From: Eleusine coracana subsp. coracana | Taxonomy: Eukaryota; Streptophyta; Magnoliopsida; Poales; Poaceae | Direction: 5' to 3' | Length of the DNA: 64,000 nucleotides | NCBI GenBank assembly: GCA_032690845.1 | Contig: CM064426.1 | Coordinates: 47,012,508 to 47,076,507 of the forward strand | Part shown: positions 32,801 through 41,954 of the stretch, piece by piece | Layout of the letters: every line of letters begins with the position of its first letter | Numbering within the stretch: the stretch's first letter is position 1 | Translations under genes and position numbers: made by a program | The notes under the pieces: model-generated | The model's database searches: none | Seen by the model: the letters and a program-made list of their open reading frames with translations, nothing else | What the model was told of the DNA's origin: nothing

Positions 32801-32967
32801 TTTGTCTGGATGCTGTTCTTGAGGCATAGCCGTCTTGAGGAGAAGATGCTATCTGAGATTGGGAATGAGGAATTAGAGGACGCGGGAGGGGAGGCCCCAG
32901 CACACGGCATGGTCTCCGCTTCAACCTCCATTGCCGCCACCAACGGCGGCTCTCCGTCTCCTTCCAT
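20450..32967 (-). CDS. WDR89: WD40-repeat protein, WDR89-like (8 exons)
   Basis: Spliced minus-strand gene. Coding exons in order: 32967-32765, 32390-32183, 30349-30254, 29022-28948, 23654-23544, 23235-23144, 22979-22895, 20812-20450. All seven introns are GT-AG and the frame stays open to TAG at 20452-20450, giving 410 residues; WDR89 proteins are about 390-400. WD-repeat signatures include HEGTINEISFS...SDGTVRAWD (exon 2), VLLWDWRNPKQL (exon 4), ISAAVDGLICVFDTD (exon 5), a WDWNDGTREF strand (exon 7), then GGTSAGTLGYFPV and GHTGVVRTVFP...SGGEDGRLCCW (exon 8). WDR89 is a poorly characterised beta-propeller, presumably a protein-interaction scaffold. The chosen Met gives an acidic, Ala/Ser/Pro-rich N-terminus; an in-frame Met at 33204 exists but I treat 33204-32968 as 5' UTR. 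Introns 2, 4 and 7 hold transposable elements. No splice or coding defect is seen, so the gene is probably functional. Confidence 0.88.
21102..22615 (+). mobile_element. 5'-truncated RTE-type LINE in intron 7
   Basis: Perfect 17-bp target duplications TATGCTAGATAGTTTCA lie at 21085-21101 and 22616-22632. Inside, the broken plus-strand frame shows reverse-transcriptase motifs: a start resembling STMEVIFLIRQLM, then CMLFADDV (FADD box), then a C-terminal part with ERLGVAQVEEKLVQHCLRWF. It ends in the RTE-like 3' end CCCCAACTTGCATGGGATTA and a TTG-repeat tail (about 22600-22615). Stops and shifts are frequent. It is antisense to the host gene. Confidence 0.85.
22895..22979 (-). CDS. WDR89: WDR89-like gene, exon 7
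   Basis: 85 bp, acceptor TTTCACAG and donor CTC/GTGAGT. Encodes IWDWNDGTREFNMEDARS and the following helix. Confidence 0.86.
23144..23235 (-). CDS. WDR89: WDR89-like gene, exon 6
   Basis: 92 bp, acceptor CTCTCTAG and donor AAG/GTAAAC. Encodes VMNAETSVAKVGFFG and LWCLTHIETL; the last codon is split. Confidence 0.86.
23544..23654 (-). CDS. WDR89: WDR89-like gene, exon 5
   Basis: 111 bp, phase 0, acceptor GGACAG and donor TCT/GTATGTC. Encodes VKFAPNQQSKLISAAVDG and an acidic DTDGDIDED segment. Intron 4 before it is 5.3 kb because of inserted elements. Confidence 0.87.
24178..24422 (+). repeat. 5' LTR of the intronic copia relic
   Basis: TGTTATCGTGGGC... to ...TTGACTTTCA, 245 bp, followed directly by the primer-binding site TGGTATCACGAG at 24423. 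Its 3' partner is absent. Confidence 0.6.
24533..26300 (+). pseudogene. Copia gag relic, interrupted by a solo LTR
   Basis: The start ATGACTGGCACTACC (24533) opens a frame reading to DEIAAC at 24662. After the solo LTR the same frame resumes at 26051 (LNKETASVNALERRKAYD). A frameshift then leads into EYRRPLKEMADLGALEE and LVLNMIRSLNERFTHVGTLF, the conserved gag block of grass copia elements. Frameshift and insertion make it non-functional. Confidence 0.7.
24663..26045 (+). repeat. Sirevirus-type solo LTR with CATCGGAC palindromes
   Basis: TGAAAGTGCATCTAGG... to ...GGCACTTTCA, 1383 bp, flanked by perfect ATGCC duplications (24658-24662, 26046-26050). It carries repeated CATCGGACTTGTCCGATG palindromes (clear at ~25117 and ~25199, degenerate near 25000, 25045, 25153 and 25912), a CTATAAATAG box near 25260 and a 16-base C run (26015-26030) near its end. 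It interrupts copia gag, so it is the younger insertion. Confidence 0.9.
26500..26680 (+). pseudogene. Copia protease relic
   Basis: The frame near 26517 reads WYFDLGATSHMTSSS, the copia protease active-site region; the residue after the catalytic Asp is Leu where Ser or Thr is usual. Downstream IVVGNGSLHPVVGIT fits the following strand. The frame is broken by stops after 26640. Confidence 0.55.
26800..27564 (+). pseudogene. Copia integrase relic
   Basis: Frame pieces cover the pre-integrase HHCC region (WHRHLDHP, then LCHACQLGR) and the integrase core: FDLIHCDLWTSPV (first Asp), IQCDNGRKFDN (second Asp), NGKAKHIIQSINN, where the catalytic Glu position is Lys. It ends with YDHLRVFGCKCYPN just before L1 sequence. 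Broken frames and the altered residue make it inactive. Confidence 0.7.
27565..28391 (+). mobile_element. L1-type LINE 3' fragment
   Basis: Starting near TFTKALQNHNW, frame pieces match the C-terminal reverse-transcriptase/zinc-binding region of grass L1 LINEs: SSKSAYQDFFHGSVGF, WKSWATT, then FLWLAIRNRCWIANRLAK, CPLCDQADEDVQHIL and the tail LIILGAWVLWKHENS to LWCLAGG. One stop and one frameshift break it. The fragment is 5' truncated and joined directly to copia integrase sequence. It ends in a short A-rich stretch before a G run. Confidence 0.75.
28392..28418 (+). repeat. 27-base guanine homopolymer
   Basis: An unbroken run of 27 G between the L1 tail and intron sequence, in intron 4 of the WDR89-like gene. 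Read from the transcribed minus strand it is 27 C. The exact length may be uncertain because homopolymers are error-prone. Confidence 0.7.
28948..29022 (-). CDS. WDR89: WDR89-like gene, exon 4
   Basis: 75 bp, phase 0, acceptor TTGTTAG and donor CAA/GTATGT. Encodes VLLWDWRNPKQLACLEE and HMDDVTQ. Confidence 0.85.
30254..30349 (-). CDS. WDR89: WDR89-like gene, exon 3
   Basis: 96 bp, phase 0, acceptor ACCTAG and donor CAG/GTGGAT. Encodes ISLLRGGSAQEMFSFSF and the GNLLAAGSNAQ strand. Confidence 0.82.
30833..31566 (-). mobile_element. RTE-type LINE fragment in intron 2, holding a CACTA-like piece
   Basis: A 16-bp target duplication TTATACTACTATCATA lies at 30817-30832 and 31567-31582. The minus strand ends in a TTG repeat with CCCCAACTTGCTTGGGATTA just before it, the RTE 3' end. 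Upstream, 31566-31455 matches the LINE C-terminal coding region (DNVKR and LTW can be read), and a frame near 31142-31080 continues it. Between them about 300 bp is foreign. Confidence 0.75.
31147..31454 (-). mobile_element. Short CACTA-like transposon piece inside the LINE
   Basis: The minus strand starts CACTACAGTAAAAGAGC at 31454. Subterminal motifs repeat in both directions: GTTTTACCAACC (31239-31250) with GGTTGGTAAAAC (31302-31314), and GTAGCGGCG / CGCCGCTAC (31379-31411). Such subterminal repeats are typical of grass CACTA elements. The left end has no convincing inverted copy and no 3-bp duplication was confirmed. Confidence 0.45.
32183..32390 (-). CDS. WDR89: WDR89-like gene, exon 2
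   Basis: 208 bp. Acceptor TTATAAG, starting CCAGGAGATC; this acceptor, not the later AG, keeps the frame. Donor CAG/GTTTCT. Encodes a full WD repeat ending GTVRAWDTRNFQQ. Confidence 0.85.
32765..32967 (-). CDS. WDR89: WDR89-like gene, coding exon 1
   Basis: 203 bp, codons 1-67 plus two bases of codon 68. It ends ATCGCTTCTTG before donor GTAATC. Confidence 0.8.
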
Positions 32968-33399
32968 TGCACAATCTGCAACAAACCAAAGCTTGTGAAA
33001 GCGGTGCCGGACTTTGGGGTAGCGTACGCGGAACTGAAAAACGAGGAGCAGCGCGCGGGACCGAGGTAGCAGTACGGTTTGGGGGAGAGTCGGTGCCAAT
33101 GATGGATAGATGGCCGCGGAAAGGCGCGGGAGGGAGACGAAGCAAGGCGGCGGCGTGGGTAGTCGCCACAAGGAGGCCGAGGTCGGGATGGCGAAGAGGG
33201 ACAAGAAGCAGCGCCGCGACGGTACCTAGGGCAACTCCTCTATCCTGCGTGGGTTACCCAGATGATGATTCTAGCCACTGATCTTAATCTGACGGTACAA
33301 ATGCTGGATGACAAATTGACAAGTCTTCACACCTCCCATCATGAAAAGAGCAAAAAGCATACAAAATCCAAAAAGAAAAACACTCCAAATATATCTCAG
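32968..33399 (-). promoter_or_regulatory. 5' UTR and proximal upstream region of the WDR89-like gene
   Basis: GC-rich from about 32970 to 33240, as expected around the start of a grass gene, then AT-rich. The 21.5 kb retrotransposon stack begins at 33405, so native promoter sequence beyond ~435 bp from the start codon has been moved to beyond 54955. No TATA box is assigned. Confidence 0.45.
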
Positions 33400-33960
33400 C
33401 TGTGTGATGATCGTAACTACGCATTCACTTATATATCGTAAGAGAACAGTATATAATTATAGCATTTTTTCCCTTGAATTAAGTATTCCAAGATTTATCG
33501 AATCCACAGAAACCTTAGGGATAATTAAACAAAGTTAACAGTAAAAGATCTAATCAAAACTATTATCGAATTCAGGTTGCATGAGGGGAGACTGACCAAC
33601 GCAAAGGTGCGTCAGACAGTAAATCTGTCGTTACGCTGATCAACGCAGGTGTTGAACCGATCGGCACACTAGTAATTCTAAGCCAAAGTGCGCCAGATAA
33701 CTTATAAGTCTATGCTGTTATGTGAGTAATCAGATATCTACTAGTGAGATCATAACCAAAAAGTTTAATTAAATAGCATCATAATGGATAATTACATGGA
33801 TCAATGAAAACCTATAATGAATAAGATCACCCTACTTTCCGAGCGGCTTCCGATTTATCGCTACCGAGAGGAAACCCTTAATCACGCGAGTATCTTATCC
33901 TACTCAACTATCTAATAGTGATGCGCAGGTTTAGTATTGTCACCGCTAAACCACACTACT

Positions 33961-34313
33961 TGGTAGAACTTCGGTTCCTACCGCAGACGGGGCGAAGGGT
34001 GTAGGGGTGAGAGAGCGGAGGACGGGCGCAAGGGAGTCGGCGTAGGGGCGCCGTGGCGTGCGATGTCGACGAGAAAGATTGGCGTGAGGCCCTTGAGGCC
34101 GGCAAACAATACCAGAAGTATTTATCTCTTTACAACTCACATGACCTAACTTAGATGGAAAGAAATAAATCCTAACTTGTATAGAAAGAAAACTAATCTA
34201 TCTAAGGATTATTATGGAAATGGCGACGGAAATATGTGATCACGCCTGATCCTCCCGTTGGACTCGGCTCGGTTGGATTGGCCATCGCCTCCTGGCCCGG
34301 TTGGGCCATAACA
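33961..34313 (-). repeat. 3' LTR of the Reina-like element
   Basis: 353 bp, TGGTAGAACTTCGG... to ...CATAACA on the plus strand. It lacks 31 bp found in the 5' LTR. Confidence 0.9.
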
Positions 34314-34984
34314 TCTCTCCCCTCCTCGACAAGCAGCTCGTCCTCGAGCTGAAAATCAGGGTAGCGATCCTTGAAGTCCTGAAGAGGTTCCCATGTTGCT
34401 AATTCCACACGCAGTTCCCATGTGTTCCGAACCTTGCGAGCTTGCAGCACCCGAACAGGCGTGGGCACCAAGCGGGCATCTTGCAGTGTAGGCAGCAGCG
34501 GTGGAGACTCCGACGGTGTGCCATGGAAAGGTTTGAGCAACCCAACATGGAACACATCATGGAGACGGGCGCCCTCCGGTAGTGCTAAGCGATAGGCCAC
34601 CTGCCCGATACGCTCAATAATGCGGAACGACCCTGTATAGCAAGGGCCAAGCTTGCCCTTGGCGCGGGGCTCTAGGGACTGGGTGGGGCGGTGGAGGAGA
34701 CGCAGCCACACCCAATCGCCCACAGCGAATTCCACTTCACGATGACGATGGTTGTAGTAAAGCTTGGCGTAGTTCCAGGCTTGAAGAAGTCGCTCACGAA
34801 TGTCCTCGAAGAACGAGTCACGGTCCCGGAGCAGAGCGTCGGCCTCTGCTATTGCCGTCGTGACCGGCACATGGGGAAGGAGGGAAGGCGGTTGCCGCCC
34901 ATAGACCACCTCCAACGGCGTCGCCCGAAGTGCCGTGTGATAGGGCGTGTTGTAGTAGTACTCCGCCCACGATAGCCAGTCCAC
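34202..34984 (-). pseudogene. Reina-like pol: integrase C-terminus and chromodomain-like end
   Basis: A 260-codon minus-strand frame continues the integrase after one in-frame stop (TGA near 34993). It starts WLSWAEYYYNTPYHTA and contains the GPY/F-type region (KLGPCYTGSFRIIERIG), LHDVFHVGLLKPF and a chromodomain-like segment with VRVLQARKVRN, then TWEPLQDFKDRYPDFQLEDE. Chromodomains of this group direct integration toward marked chromatin. The frame ends within the 3' LTR. Confidence 0.8.
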
Positions 34985-34990
34985 CCAAGC

Positions 34991-36121
34991 TCAAGGGCGG
35001 TCCCCCGTGGCGTAGCGAAGGTACATGACGATCACCTTGTTAACCACCTCTGATTGGCCATCTGTCTGAGGGTGAAAAGCCGTGCTAAAGCAAAGTTGAA
35101 CGCCGGCCATCTTGAACAAATCCCGCCATATGTGGCTAGTGAAAACCGGATCATGGTCGCTAACGATGGAACTCGGAAAGCCGTGGAGACGAACAATGCC
35201 ATTGAAGAAGGCACGGGCAACCGACGCAGCCGTGTAAGGGTGACTCAATGGAATGAAGTGGGCGTATTTAGAGAAACGGTCCACCACCGTGAGGATCACC
35301 GATTTTCCCCGAACTTTAGGTAGGCCCTCGATGAAGTCCATGGAAATATCAGCCCATATCTGTGACGGCACGTCAAGCGGCTGCAGCAAGCCTGCCGGCT
35401 GTAGTGTCTGAGTTTTGTTACGCTGGCACGTCTCACAAGCCCGGACAAAGGCCTGCACCAGGCGCTTGTCGTGCGGCAGGTAAAAGTCTGCGCGCAGTCG
35501 CTGGAGCATCTTCTGGATGTCTTCGTGACCAGCTGCGTGAACCAGTGTGAGCACGCGCGACCGTAGGTCAGCCACGTCCGGGACGAAGATGCGCTTGCCA
35601 TGGAGGAGGAGGCCATCGACTGTCTGCCATGGGGTGCCTAGCTCGCCATTCTGGAGCTGTTGTAGTAGGCGGCCTGCCTCGGCGTCCGCAAAGGTAGCCT
35701 CATGGAGCTCGTCAAGGAGTGCAAAGGATGGCCCGAAGATGGCCCGAGCCTGTAAGGAGTCATCGGTGAGGTCACTGTCACGTCGAGACAGGGCGTCGGC
35801 CACTGAGTTGAGGCACCCCGGGCGGTACACCACCTCAAAGTCAAAGCCAAATAGCTTGCTAAGCCACTGGTGCTGGGGAACGGTGGACAACCGCTGGTCG
35901 AGGAGGAACTTCAAACTGTAGTGGTTGGTGCGGATGAGGAAACGCCGACCCCAAAGGTAAGGGCGCCAATAGCATACAGCCTGCACCAACCCTATGAGCT
36001 CACACTCATACGCCGCCAGCTTGCCGTGGTGAGCAGCGAACGGCCAGCTGAAGAAGGACAGAGGTCCCGCCCCTTGATGAAGCACGACGCCGAAACCAGT
36101 CCCCGATGCATCGTAGTCCAC
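34991..36121 (-). pseudogene. Reina-like pol: RNase H and integrase
   Basis: A 376-codon minus-strand frame. RNase H region: MDYDASGTGFGVVLHQG, YECELIGLVQAV, then IRTNHYSLKFLLDQ, where the third catalytic Asp is Asn. Integrase: zinc-binding H-H-C-C (VHAAGHEDIQ, CETCQRNK), core Asp in ISMDFIEGLP, Asp in IVSDHDPVFTS, Glu in GQSEVVNK. A stop (TAG, ~36125) separates it from RT. Confidence 0.85.
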
Positions 36122-36127
36122 AATGAA

Positions 36128-37591
36128 CTAGCGATCGAAGTCCGACATTTGTAGAATCGGTCCCGTGATGAGTGCCTGCTTCAGCGCGGTGAAGGCAGAG
36201 GCCGCCTCCGGGGTCCATGTGAATCCCTCCTTGCGGAGAAGTTGTGTGAGGGGGGCGGTGATCGCCCCGAAGTCACGGATGAATTTCCGGTAGTAGCCTG
36301 CGAGACCAAGGAAACCGCGGACGCCCCGGGCTGAGCGAGGATCAGGCCAGGACGTGACGGCGGCCACCTTGTCGCTGTCCCTCGCCACGCCGGTAGCGGA
36401 GATGACGTGGCCTAGGTAGGCCACCGAGCACTCACCGAATGAGCACTTGGATCGCTTCACATGCAGGTGGTTAGTGCGTAGGGCGTCGAGGACCAACCGG
36501 ACGTGGTGTAGATGCTTGGACCAGGATGAACTGTAGATCAAAATATCATCAAAGAAAACAAGTACGAACCGACGAAGGAAGTGCTGCAAAACATCATTCA
36601 TTAGGGCCTGGAATGTTGCCGACGTGTTGGAGAGGCTGAATGGCATGACGAGGAACTCGAAGTGGCCGTGGTGGGTGCGGAACACCGTCTTATGCACATC
36701 GTCCGGGAACATGCACACCTGGTGGTATCCCGAATGCAAGTTGAGCTTGGTGAAAAAACGTACACCGTGGAGCTCATCCAGTAGCTCATCAATGACTGGG
36801 ACCGGAAACTTGTCCTTAGACGTCTTGGCGTTGAGTGCCCGGTAGTCGATGCAGAAACGCCACGAGTCGTCCGCCTTCTTGACCAGAAGCACCGGGGCGG
36901 AAAACGAAGAGGTGTTGGGGCGAATCATGCCCTGCGCCAGCATCTTCGAACACTGGCGTTCCAGCTCGTCCTTCTGTAGCTGGGGATAGCGGTATGGCCG
37001 GACAGCGACGGGCGCGGTCCCGGGCAGGAGGTGAATCCTGTGGTCGTAGGGGCGGGTGGGAGGTAGGCCTCGAGGCTCGGTGAAGACGTCTTCGAACTGG
37101 CGTAGTAGCGTATCGAGGAGAGGGTGCTCGGGGTCGGCGGCCAAGGCGCCGAGGCTTGAGTCGGTGGTGCTGATACGTGGGGAGCCGATGCCTCTCCACG
37201 TGATGCGACGTCCACCCTTCCCGAACGCCATGCACAAGTTCTCGAAGTCCCATAGGATAGGGCCCAGCGTCCTGAGGAAGTCGACACCGAGCACCAGGTC
37301 GAATCCACCAAGGTTGATGCTGAAACAGGTGATGGAGAATGCCTCGTTGCCGATGTTCATCGCCACGTCCCGCGCGGTGGCGCCACATAGCATGCGGTCA
37401 CCATTGGCGACTGTGACATGCAGGTGCGTGTTGGAGGAAGTGAGCTGGATACGGCGCATGACATCAGCGTGGATGAAATTGTGAGTCGAGCCGCTGTCGA
37501 GGAGAGCCACCAGGCGATGGTTGTTGATGTAGACTAGTACTTGCATCGTGTCCGCTATACGGATGCCGGCGATGGCATATAGCAACACCAT
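36128..37591 (-). pseudogene. Reina-like pol: protease and reverse transcriptase
   Basis: A 487-codon minus-strand frame. Protease: LLDSGSTHNFI at residues ~31-40 with an intact DSG. RT: WRFCIDYRALN (~244-254), TKLNLHSGYHQV (~281-292) with Asn where the first catalytic Asp of motif A is expected, MPFSLSNTSATFQALMN (~316-332), and FFDDI (346-350), the polymerase Asp pair. The frame ends ...MSDFDR followed by TAG. Loss of the motif A Asp should abolish polymerase activity. Confidence 0.88.
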
Positions 37592-38957
37592 CGGCTCACC
37601 GGCTACCTCCGGCTGCGGTTGCTCCCCTAGTAAGGCTGCAAGGACAGCAGCATCCTCGGCCGTGTCCCCGGAAGCGTCGTCGGGATCATTGGTGATGATG
37701 AGGTAGAAGAGCTGCTTGCGCTGGTGACCGTGAATGAAGGGCTCATCGCAGTTGTAGCAGAGACCCTAGCGGCGTCGTTCCACCATCTCCGTGGGAGTGA
37801 GGCGGCGGAAGTTGCATGGTGGGGCCATGACTGGAGCCGGGGTAGGTGCGGGCAAGGCCAGAGGGGCGACAGCCTGTGGCACACGCTGTGTTGGTGGAGG
37901 TGGAAGGGGTAGGCGCATCGACGGTCGCGCCTGGCGTGGCTGTGGTTGGAGCACAGATGCGGCTGCTCGACGCTCGTACGCGCGTGCTAGATACATGGCC
38001 GTCTGTAGGTCCTATGGCTCACGGATTTCAACGTCGACACGGATGTGCTCTAGAAGCCCGCCGACAAAGAGGTCCGCCTTCTGGCAGGGCTGAAGACCGC
38101 CGGTGTGGCAGACCAAGGCGTTGAAGCGCTCTTGGTAGTCTTGGACACTTTCGGAGAAGGGCAGGCGCGCTAATTCCGCCAACCGATTGGTGCGGATCGC
38201 TGGTCCAAACCGCTGGTTGTAGAGGTCGACGAAACGCTCCCACGACGGTATGCCCTCGTCTTGTTCTAGGGCATAGTACTATGTCTGCGCTACTCCCGAC
38301 AGATGATAGGAGGCGAGCTAGACGCGATCTGACACGAGCGTGCGTTGGCCACGGAAGAACTGCTGGCAGTGGGTGAGCCAATTTAGTGGATCCGTGGTGC
38401 CGTCGAAATTAGGGAAGTCCAGCTTGCTGAAACGTGGAACGTCGAGGCGATCCTGGAGGCCGCTGCCGTGGGGAAGGTGCGGCTGAAAACCACCACCCAT
38501 AGCGGTAGTGGTGCCACCAAAACCACCCTACATGGAAGGGCCAGGCCTAGTGGATCCACCTCCCAGGGTGGGACTCGGTCCGTTGAATTGTTAGGGTAGC
38601 TGTGACGGTGAGTGGGGAAACATGATACTGGTGATAGGGAGCGGTGCGGACGTGGCCGGTGCTGTTGTCGCCATGGTCGATGCGGTCGACGATGCAGACA
38701 TAAGAAGCGGAGAGGAGGAGCTCGAAGCATTGGTGGAGCCATAGCCCGGCATCCCGTAGAGGACACCCGGGGGTAGGGATGGTGGCGATGGTTGTGCGGC
38801 CTCCAACGCCCCAACGTGTGCAACAAGAGGGGTGAGGGTCACCACGTCCTGCGCGAGACCATCGATGCACTACATCAGCTGCACAAACATGGCTGCGAGT
38901 TCGTCGACGGTCGATGGAGGGCCCTTCTTGGAGGTCTTGTCATCGTCGCCTGGCATG
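37592..38957 (-). pseudogene. Reina-like gag relic
   Basis: Broken minus-strand frames: start MPGDDDKTSKKGPP (38957), a Ser/Thr/Pro-rich stretch, then the retrotransposon gag domain (LDFPNFDGTTDPLNWLTHC and FRGQRTLVSDRV at ~38440-38318, then WERFVDLYNQRFGPAIRT), and a degenerate zinc knuckle CYNCDEPFIHGH near 37765. At least five in-frame stops. Confidence 0.7.
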
Positions 38958-38970
38958 TCTGATACCAGAT

Positions 38971-39354
38971 TGGTAGAACTTCGGTTCCTACCGCAGACAG
39001 GGCGAAGGGCATAGGGGTGAGAGAGCGGAGGACGGGCGCGAGGGAGTCGGCGCAGGGGCGCCGTGGCGTGCGATGTCGACCAGAAAGATTGGTGTGAGGC
39101 CCTTGAGGCCGACAAACAATGTATTTGCCTGCTTGCTTTATTCCACCAAATACCAGAAGTATTTATCTCCTTACAACTCACGTGACCTAACTTAGATGGA
39201 AAGAAATAAATCCTAACTTGTATAGAAAGAAAACTAATCTACCTAAGGATTATTATGGAAACAGCGACGGAAATATGTGATCACGCCTGATCCTCCCGCT
39301 AGACTCGGCTCGACTGGATTGGCCATCGCCTCCTGGCCCGGTTGGGCAATAACA
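38971..39354 (-). repeat. 5' LTR of the Reina-like element
   Basis: 384 bp, same ends as the 3' LTR. The extra 31 bp (about 39121-39151, GTATTTGCCTGCTTGC...) sits between short AAT repeats, so the 3' copy probably lost it by slippage. Confidence 0.9.
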
Positions 39355-40245
39355 CTACTAGCATCATCAAGCAACCATAATCAATACAATATCTGAATAC
39401 TATCCTAATCACCACGATCAAGATAATATCAACCTACTTAACCTAGAACTAAGCAATTAGAATAAGCACATGCATGATTATAGAATCAAGATAGACAAAT
39501 CACCAAAACCATCATCAACATATTCAATTATCCTTGAGATACAGAGTACAATTCATCCCCGTTGAGATGGCTTATCTTGACGGATCTACTCTTAACACCA
39601 ATGGTTCTTGAAACTCAACTAGAGATCTATTCTAACGGGCAAGCCCCGGTGGCTCTAACTCGCGGATTTGTTGTCCCTCTGTCGCCTTTGTCGCCTTCTT
39701 TTATTGCGACTAGGGTTTACAAGTATTTATAGAGGTTCTACTCATAAAGGATTCGGTTTGTAACAAATAAGGCGGTTGCGCTGATCGGTGCAGGATTGCG
39801 TCGATCGACGCAAGCCGTATTTTCTCTGGTTTCTTCTCCGAGTCAGTTCCTCTGTCTTCCACAGCTGCCATGTGGGTCTTTTTCTTCGAGATAAAGTCGT
39901 GTACTGCACGTCAAGATCTTGAAATTCCATAAATCTTCTAGGTAAATATCTTCAAGTGTCTTACGCAGGTCACTTCTGTGGGCCAAAACACCCTTGCACC
40001 GACCGGCTCATGGACTGTGTCGATCGGCGCACTGGGCTTCTTCAGTAATTTTCATCGATTCTGGATTTCTATCCTCTTCGGCATCACTTTAATCACTAAT
40101 TTTACCTATTTCTGCAATAAAGCTCCAAAACAATGCATATACAAATATATAGATAATATCATAGGTAAATGTCCTAAATTAGTATTAATTATGCTCTAAT
40201 TGGGGTAATATTCACATATAAAAGGGGCACTTGGGAGTGCCAACA

Positions 40246-41835
40246 GTTCCCTCATACTTAAACCTTTGCTCATCCCGTGTAAAGTAAAAAAAGAAAAATC
40301 AAAGAACATACTCTTTCTATCAAGATATCTCAAATCAGCAAATGTTGAGCATTGTTCTATTATCGTGTATTTCATATCGGTATTCAGCAAAATAGTTCAA
40401 ATATGGGCATAAAGCTTGAAGTTTTTCTCCAAAGCAACAAATCATATCCAACTCACAAATTATAACTTTTTCACACATGTAAATCACTTAAAAGATTGTT
40501 GTGAACATAAAGAATCTATCTTCCAAATAATCCAAGGCAACAACTCATCTTTTAAATCACTCAACCTATATTCTGTATCATATTGATCAAATAATATTTG
40601 TGTAAGGCTTATATGAGTAGCTAGGTGAGGTAATTTAAGGATTGCAAATATAAATCAGCAATATATTGTAAATCTAGAAGATTATTCTTCGTTGGAATTA
40701 TAGAAACTTATCAAGATGGCCATTAAGAAAGAAAAATTTTAAGGAAGGACTCACACTTGGGATATGTGGACATGCGCATTGCAAAAATTTAATCTTGGAA
40801 GAAAAAGAACTCCCATTATCAAATTGCACATGGTTGGAATGATTCATGGCTATATTAGAATGAATTTTGAGAATAAGCATGTCATATACTATCCTCCCAC
40901 ACTTAAAATTTTGCTAGTACCTTAGCAAACAACAGAGCTTTTTTTTAGACACTTGTTGTTTCTCCCCTTTTTTCTATTTTGCTCTCCGCTGCGCCGATCG
41001 GTTCAGGGTCCGCCGATTGGCTCTCAACCCGAATTCACCAACATTTGTTGGTATTTGATTCGTCTGGCTTCAACATATATTCAAGAATTAAGTATAGCAA
41101 GAAATATAGGATGTGGTCAAGGAATGATACTCAACAAGATATTTTGGGTTTATGATAGGATACTCAATGGAATTGAATTTTTGCATGAGTAACTCAAGGC
41201 TAGAAAAAGATACACAAAGATTTGCCATCTTAGTAAAGTTCATACCAAAAAAAAATTAAATACTAACCAAACTCAACCATCAATTTAATGTTTATCTACA
41301 AATCAAAGGTTCATGAGAATTGCTCAAAATATGACATTGGTAGGTAAGGATTTTGAAAAGAATAAATTCCAAAGTTCACAACATGAAAATTTATTTATAA
41401 AAAGATTGGTGCTAAGTTATCATCACAAGTTGGACAATACAAATGAAGCACATGGGTACTCAAAATTGCTCCACATAAGACATATTTGCCGAATGATCAT
41501 TATGTGTAAGTTCAAAATTTTATTCAATGCTCAACATTATTTGGTCTTCATCAGCACTTCTCAAGAAAAAATAAATAATTTAATTCTCCTAAAAGAGCAT
41601 AACCGCCACCATTATATTAAGATTGAAACTCGAATACATGGTGATGATTTTTGCACATACTTGCATAAAAATAAAAGTACTACTAACACACTTGCATGAA
41701 AGTAAACACCCCCGATACATGGTTTCCTGACCCGCTCACATACACATAAGCAAATAAAGAAAAAGATTGCAAAAAATAAGAGAAAACACAAACCGGGAAA
41801 CCGATACACGTGCCAACTCCTAGGCACTCTAGTTA
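40246..41835 (-). other. AT-rich non-coding 3' region of the Athila/Tat-like element
   Basis: Lies between the third ORF and the 3' LTR. No credible coding frame. One palindrome doublet (40991-41023) of the CCGATCGG family is present. Confidence 0.5.
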
Positions 41836-41954
41836 AACGAAGGTGGAGGCGGTGGCTGATCGAAGCCATAGCACCGCGCCTTGAGTCGCTCGAACTCCTC
41901 CACCATCGCCTCATGGTTGTCCCTCCATTGGGACGTGGCGTCCTCCACGTGCTC
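41836..41954 (-). pseudogene. C-terminal end of the third ORF (Athila-type)
   Basis: Minus-strand frame EHVEDATSQWRDNHEAM, then EEFERLKARCYGFDQPP to a stop at ~41836. Across the 6.9 kb insertion it joins the frame ending NMYYIE at ~48880. Confidence 0.45.

Larger units (their letters stand above)
33961..39354 (-). mobile_element. Full-length Reina-like Ty3/gypsy chromovirus, nested
   Basis: 5394 bp with LTRs at 33961-34313 and 38971-39354 and perfect CTACT duplications (33956-33960, 39355-39359). A methionine-type primer site TGGTATCAGA (minus strand, ~38967-38958) and a purine tract GAGGAGGGGAGAGA (~34327-34314) flank the LTRs correctly. Coding order on the minus strand: gag, protease, RT, RNase H, integrase, chromodomain-like end. 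Short LTRs and a FQLEDEL-type C-terminus fit the Reina lineage. Stops and catalytic changes make it non-autonomous. Confidence 0.9.
33405..40245 (-). repeat. 3' LTR of the Athila/Tat-like element, split by a Reina-like element
   Basis: The minus strand starts TGTTGGCACTCCC at 40245 and ends at 33405; without the insertion it is about 1.44 kb. It retains paired CCGATCGG palindromes (33633-33667, 39778-39811, 39996-40030) and a minus-strand CTATAAATA box near 39725. A weak purine-rich stretch lies just outside at 40246-40255. Confidence 0.85.

Noticed and set aside
32968..33204. Upstream in-frame Met as WDR89 start
   Set aside because: It would add a Ser/Pro/Leu-rich extension not expected for the family; I treat it as 5' UTR, but this is not proven.
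32931..33281. Plus-strand frame of 116 codons opposite the WDR89 start
   Set aside because: It is antisense to exon 1 and the 5' UTR in GC-rich DNA and has no recognisable motif.
36816..37388. 190-codon minus-strand frame and overlapping plus-strand frames
   Set aside because: Shadow frames of the Reina-like protease/RT; the true frame (36128-37591) has the domain motifs.
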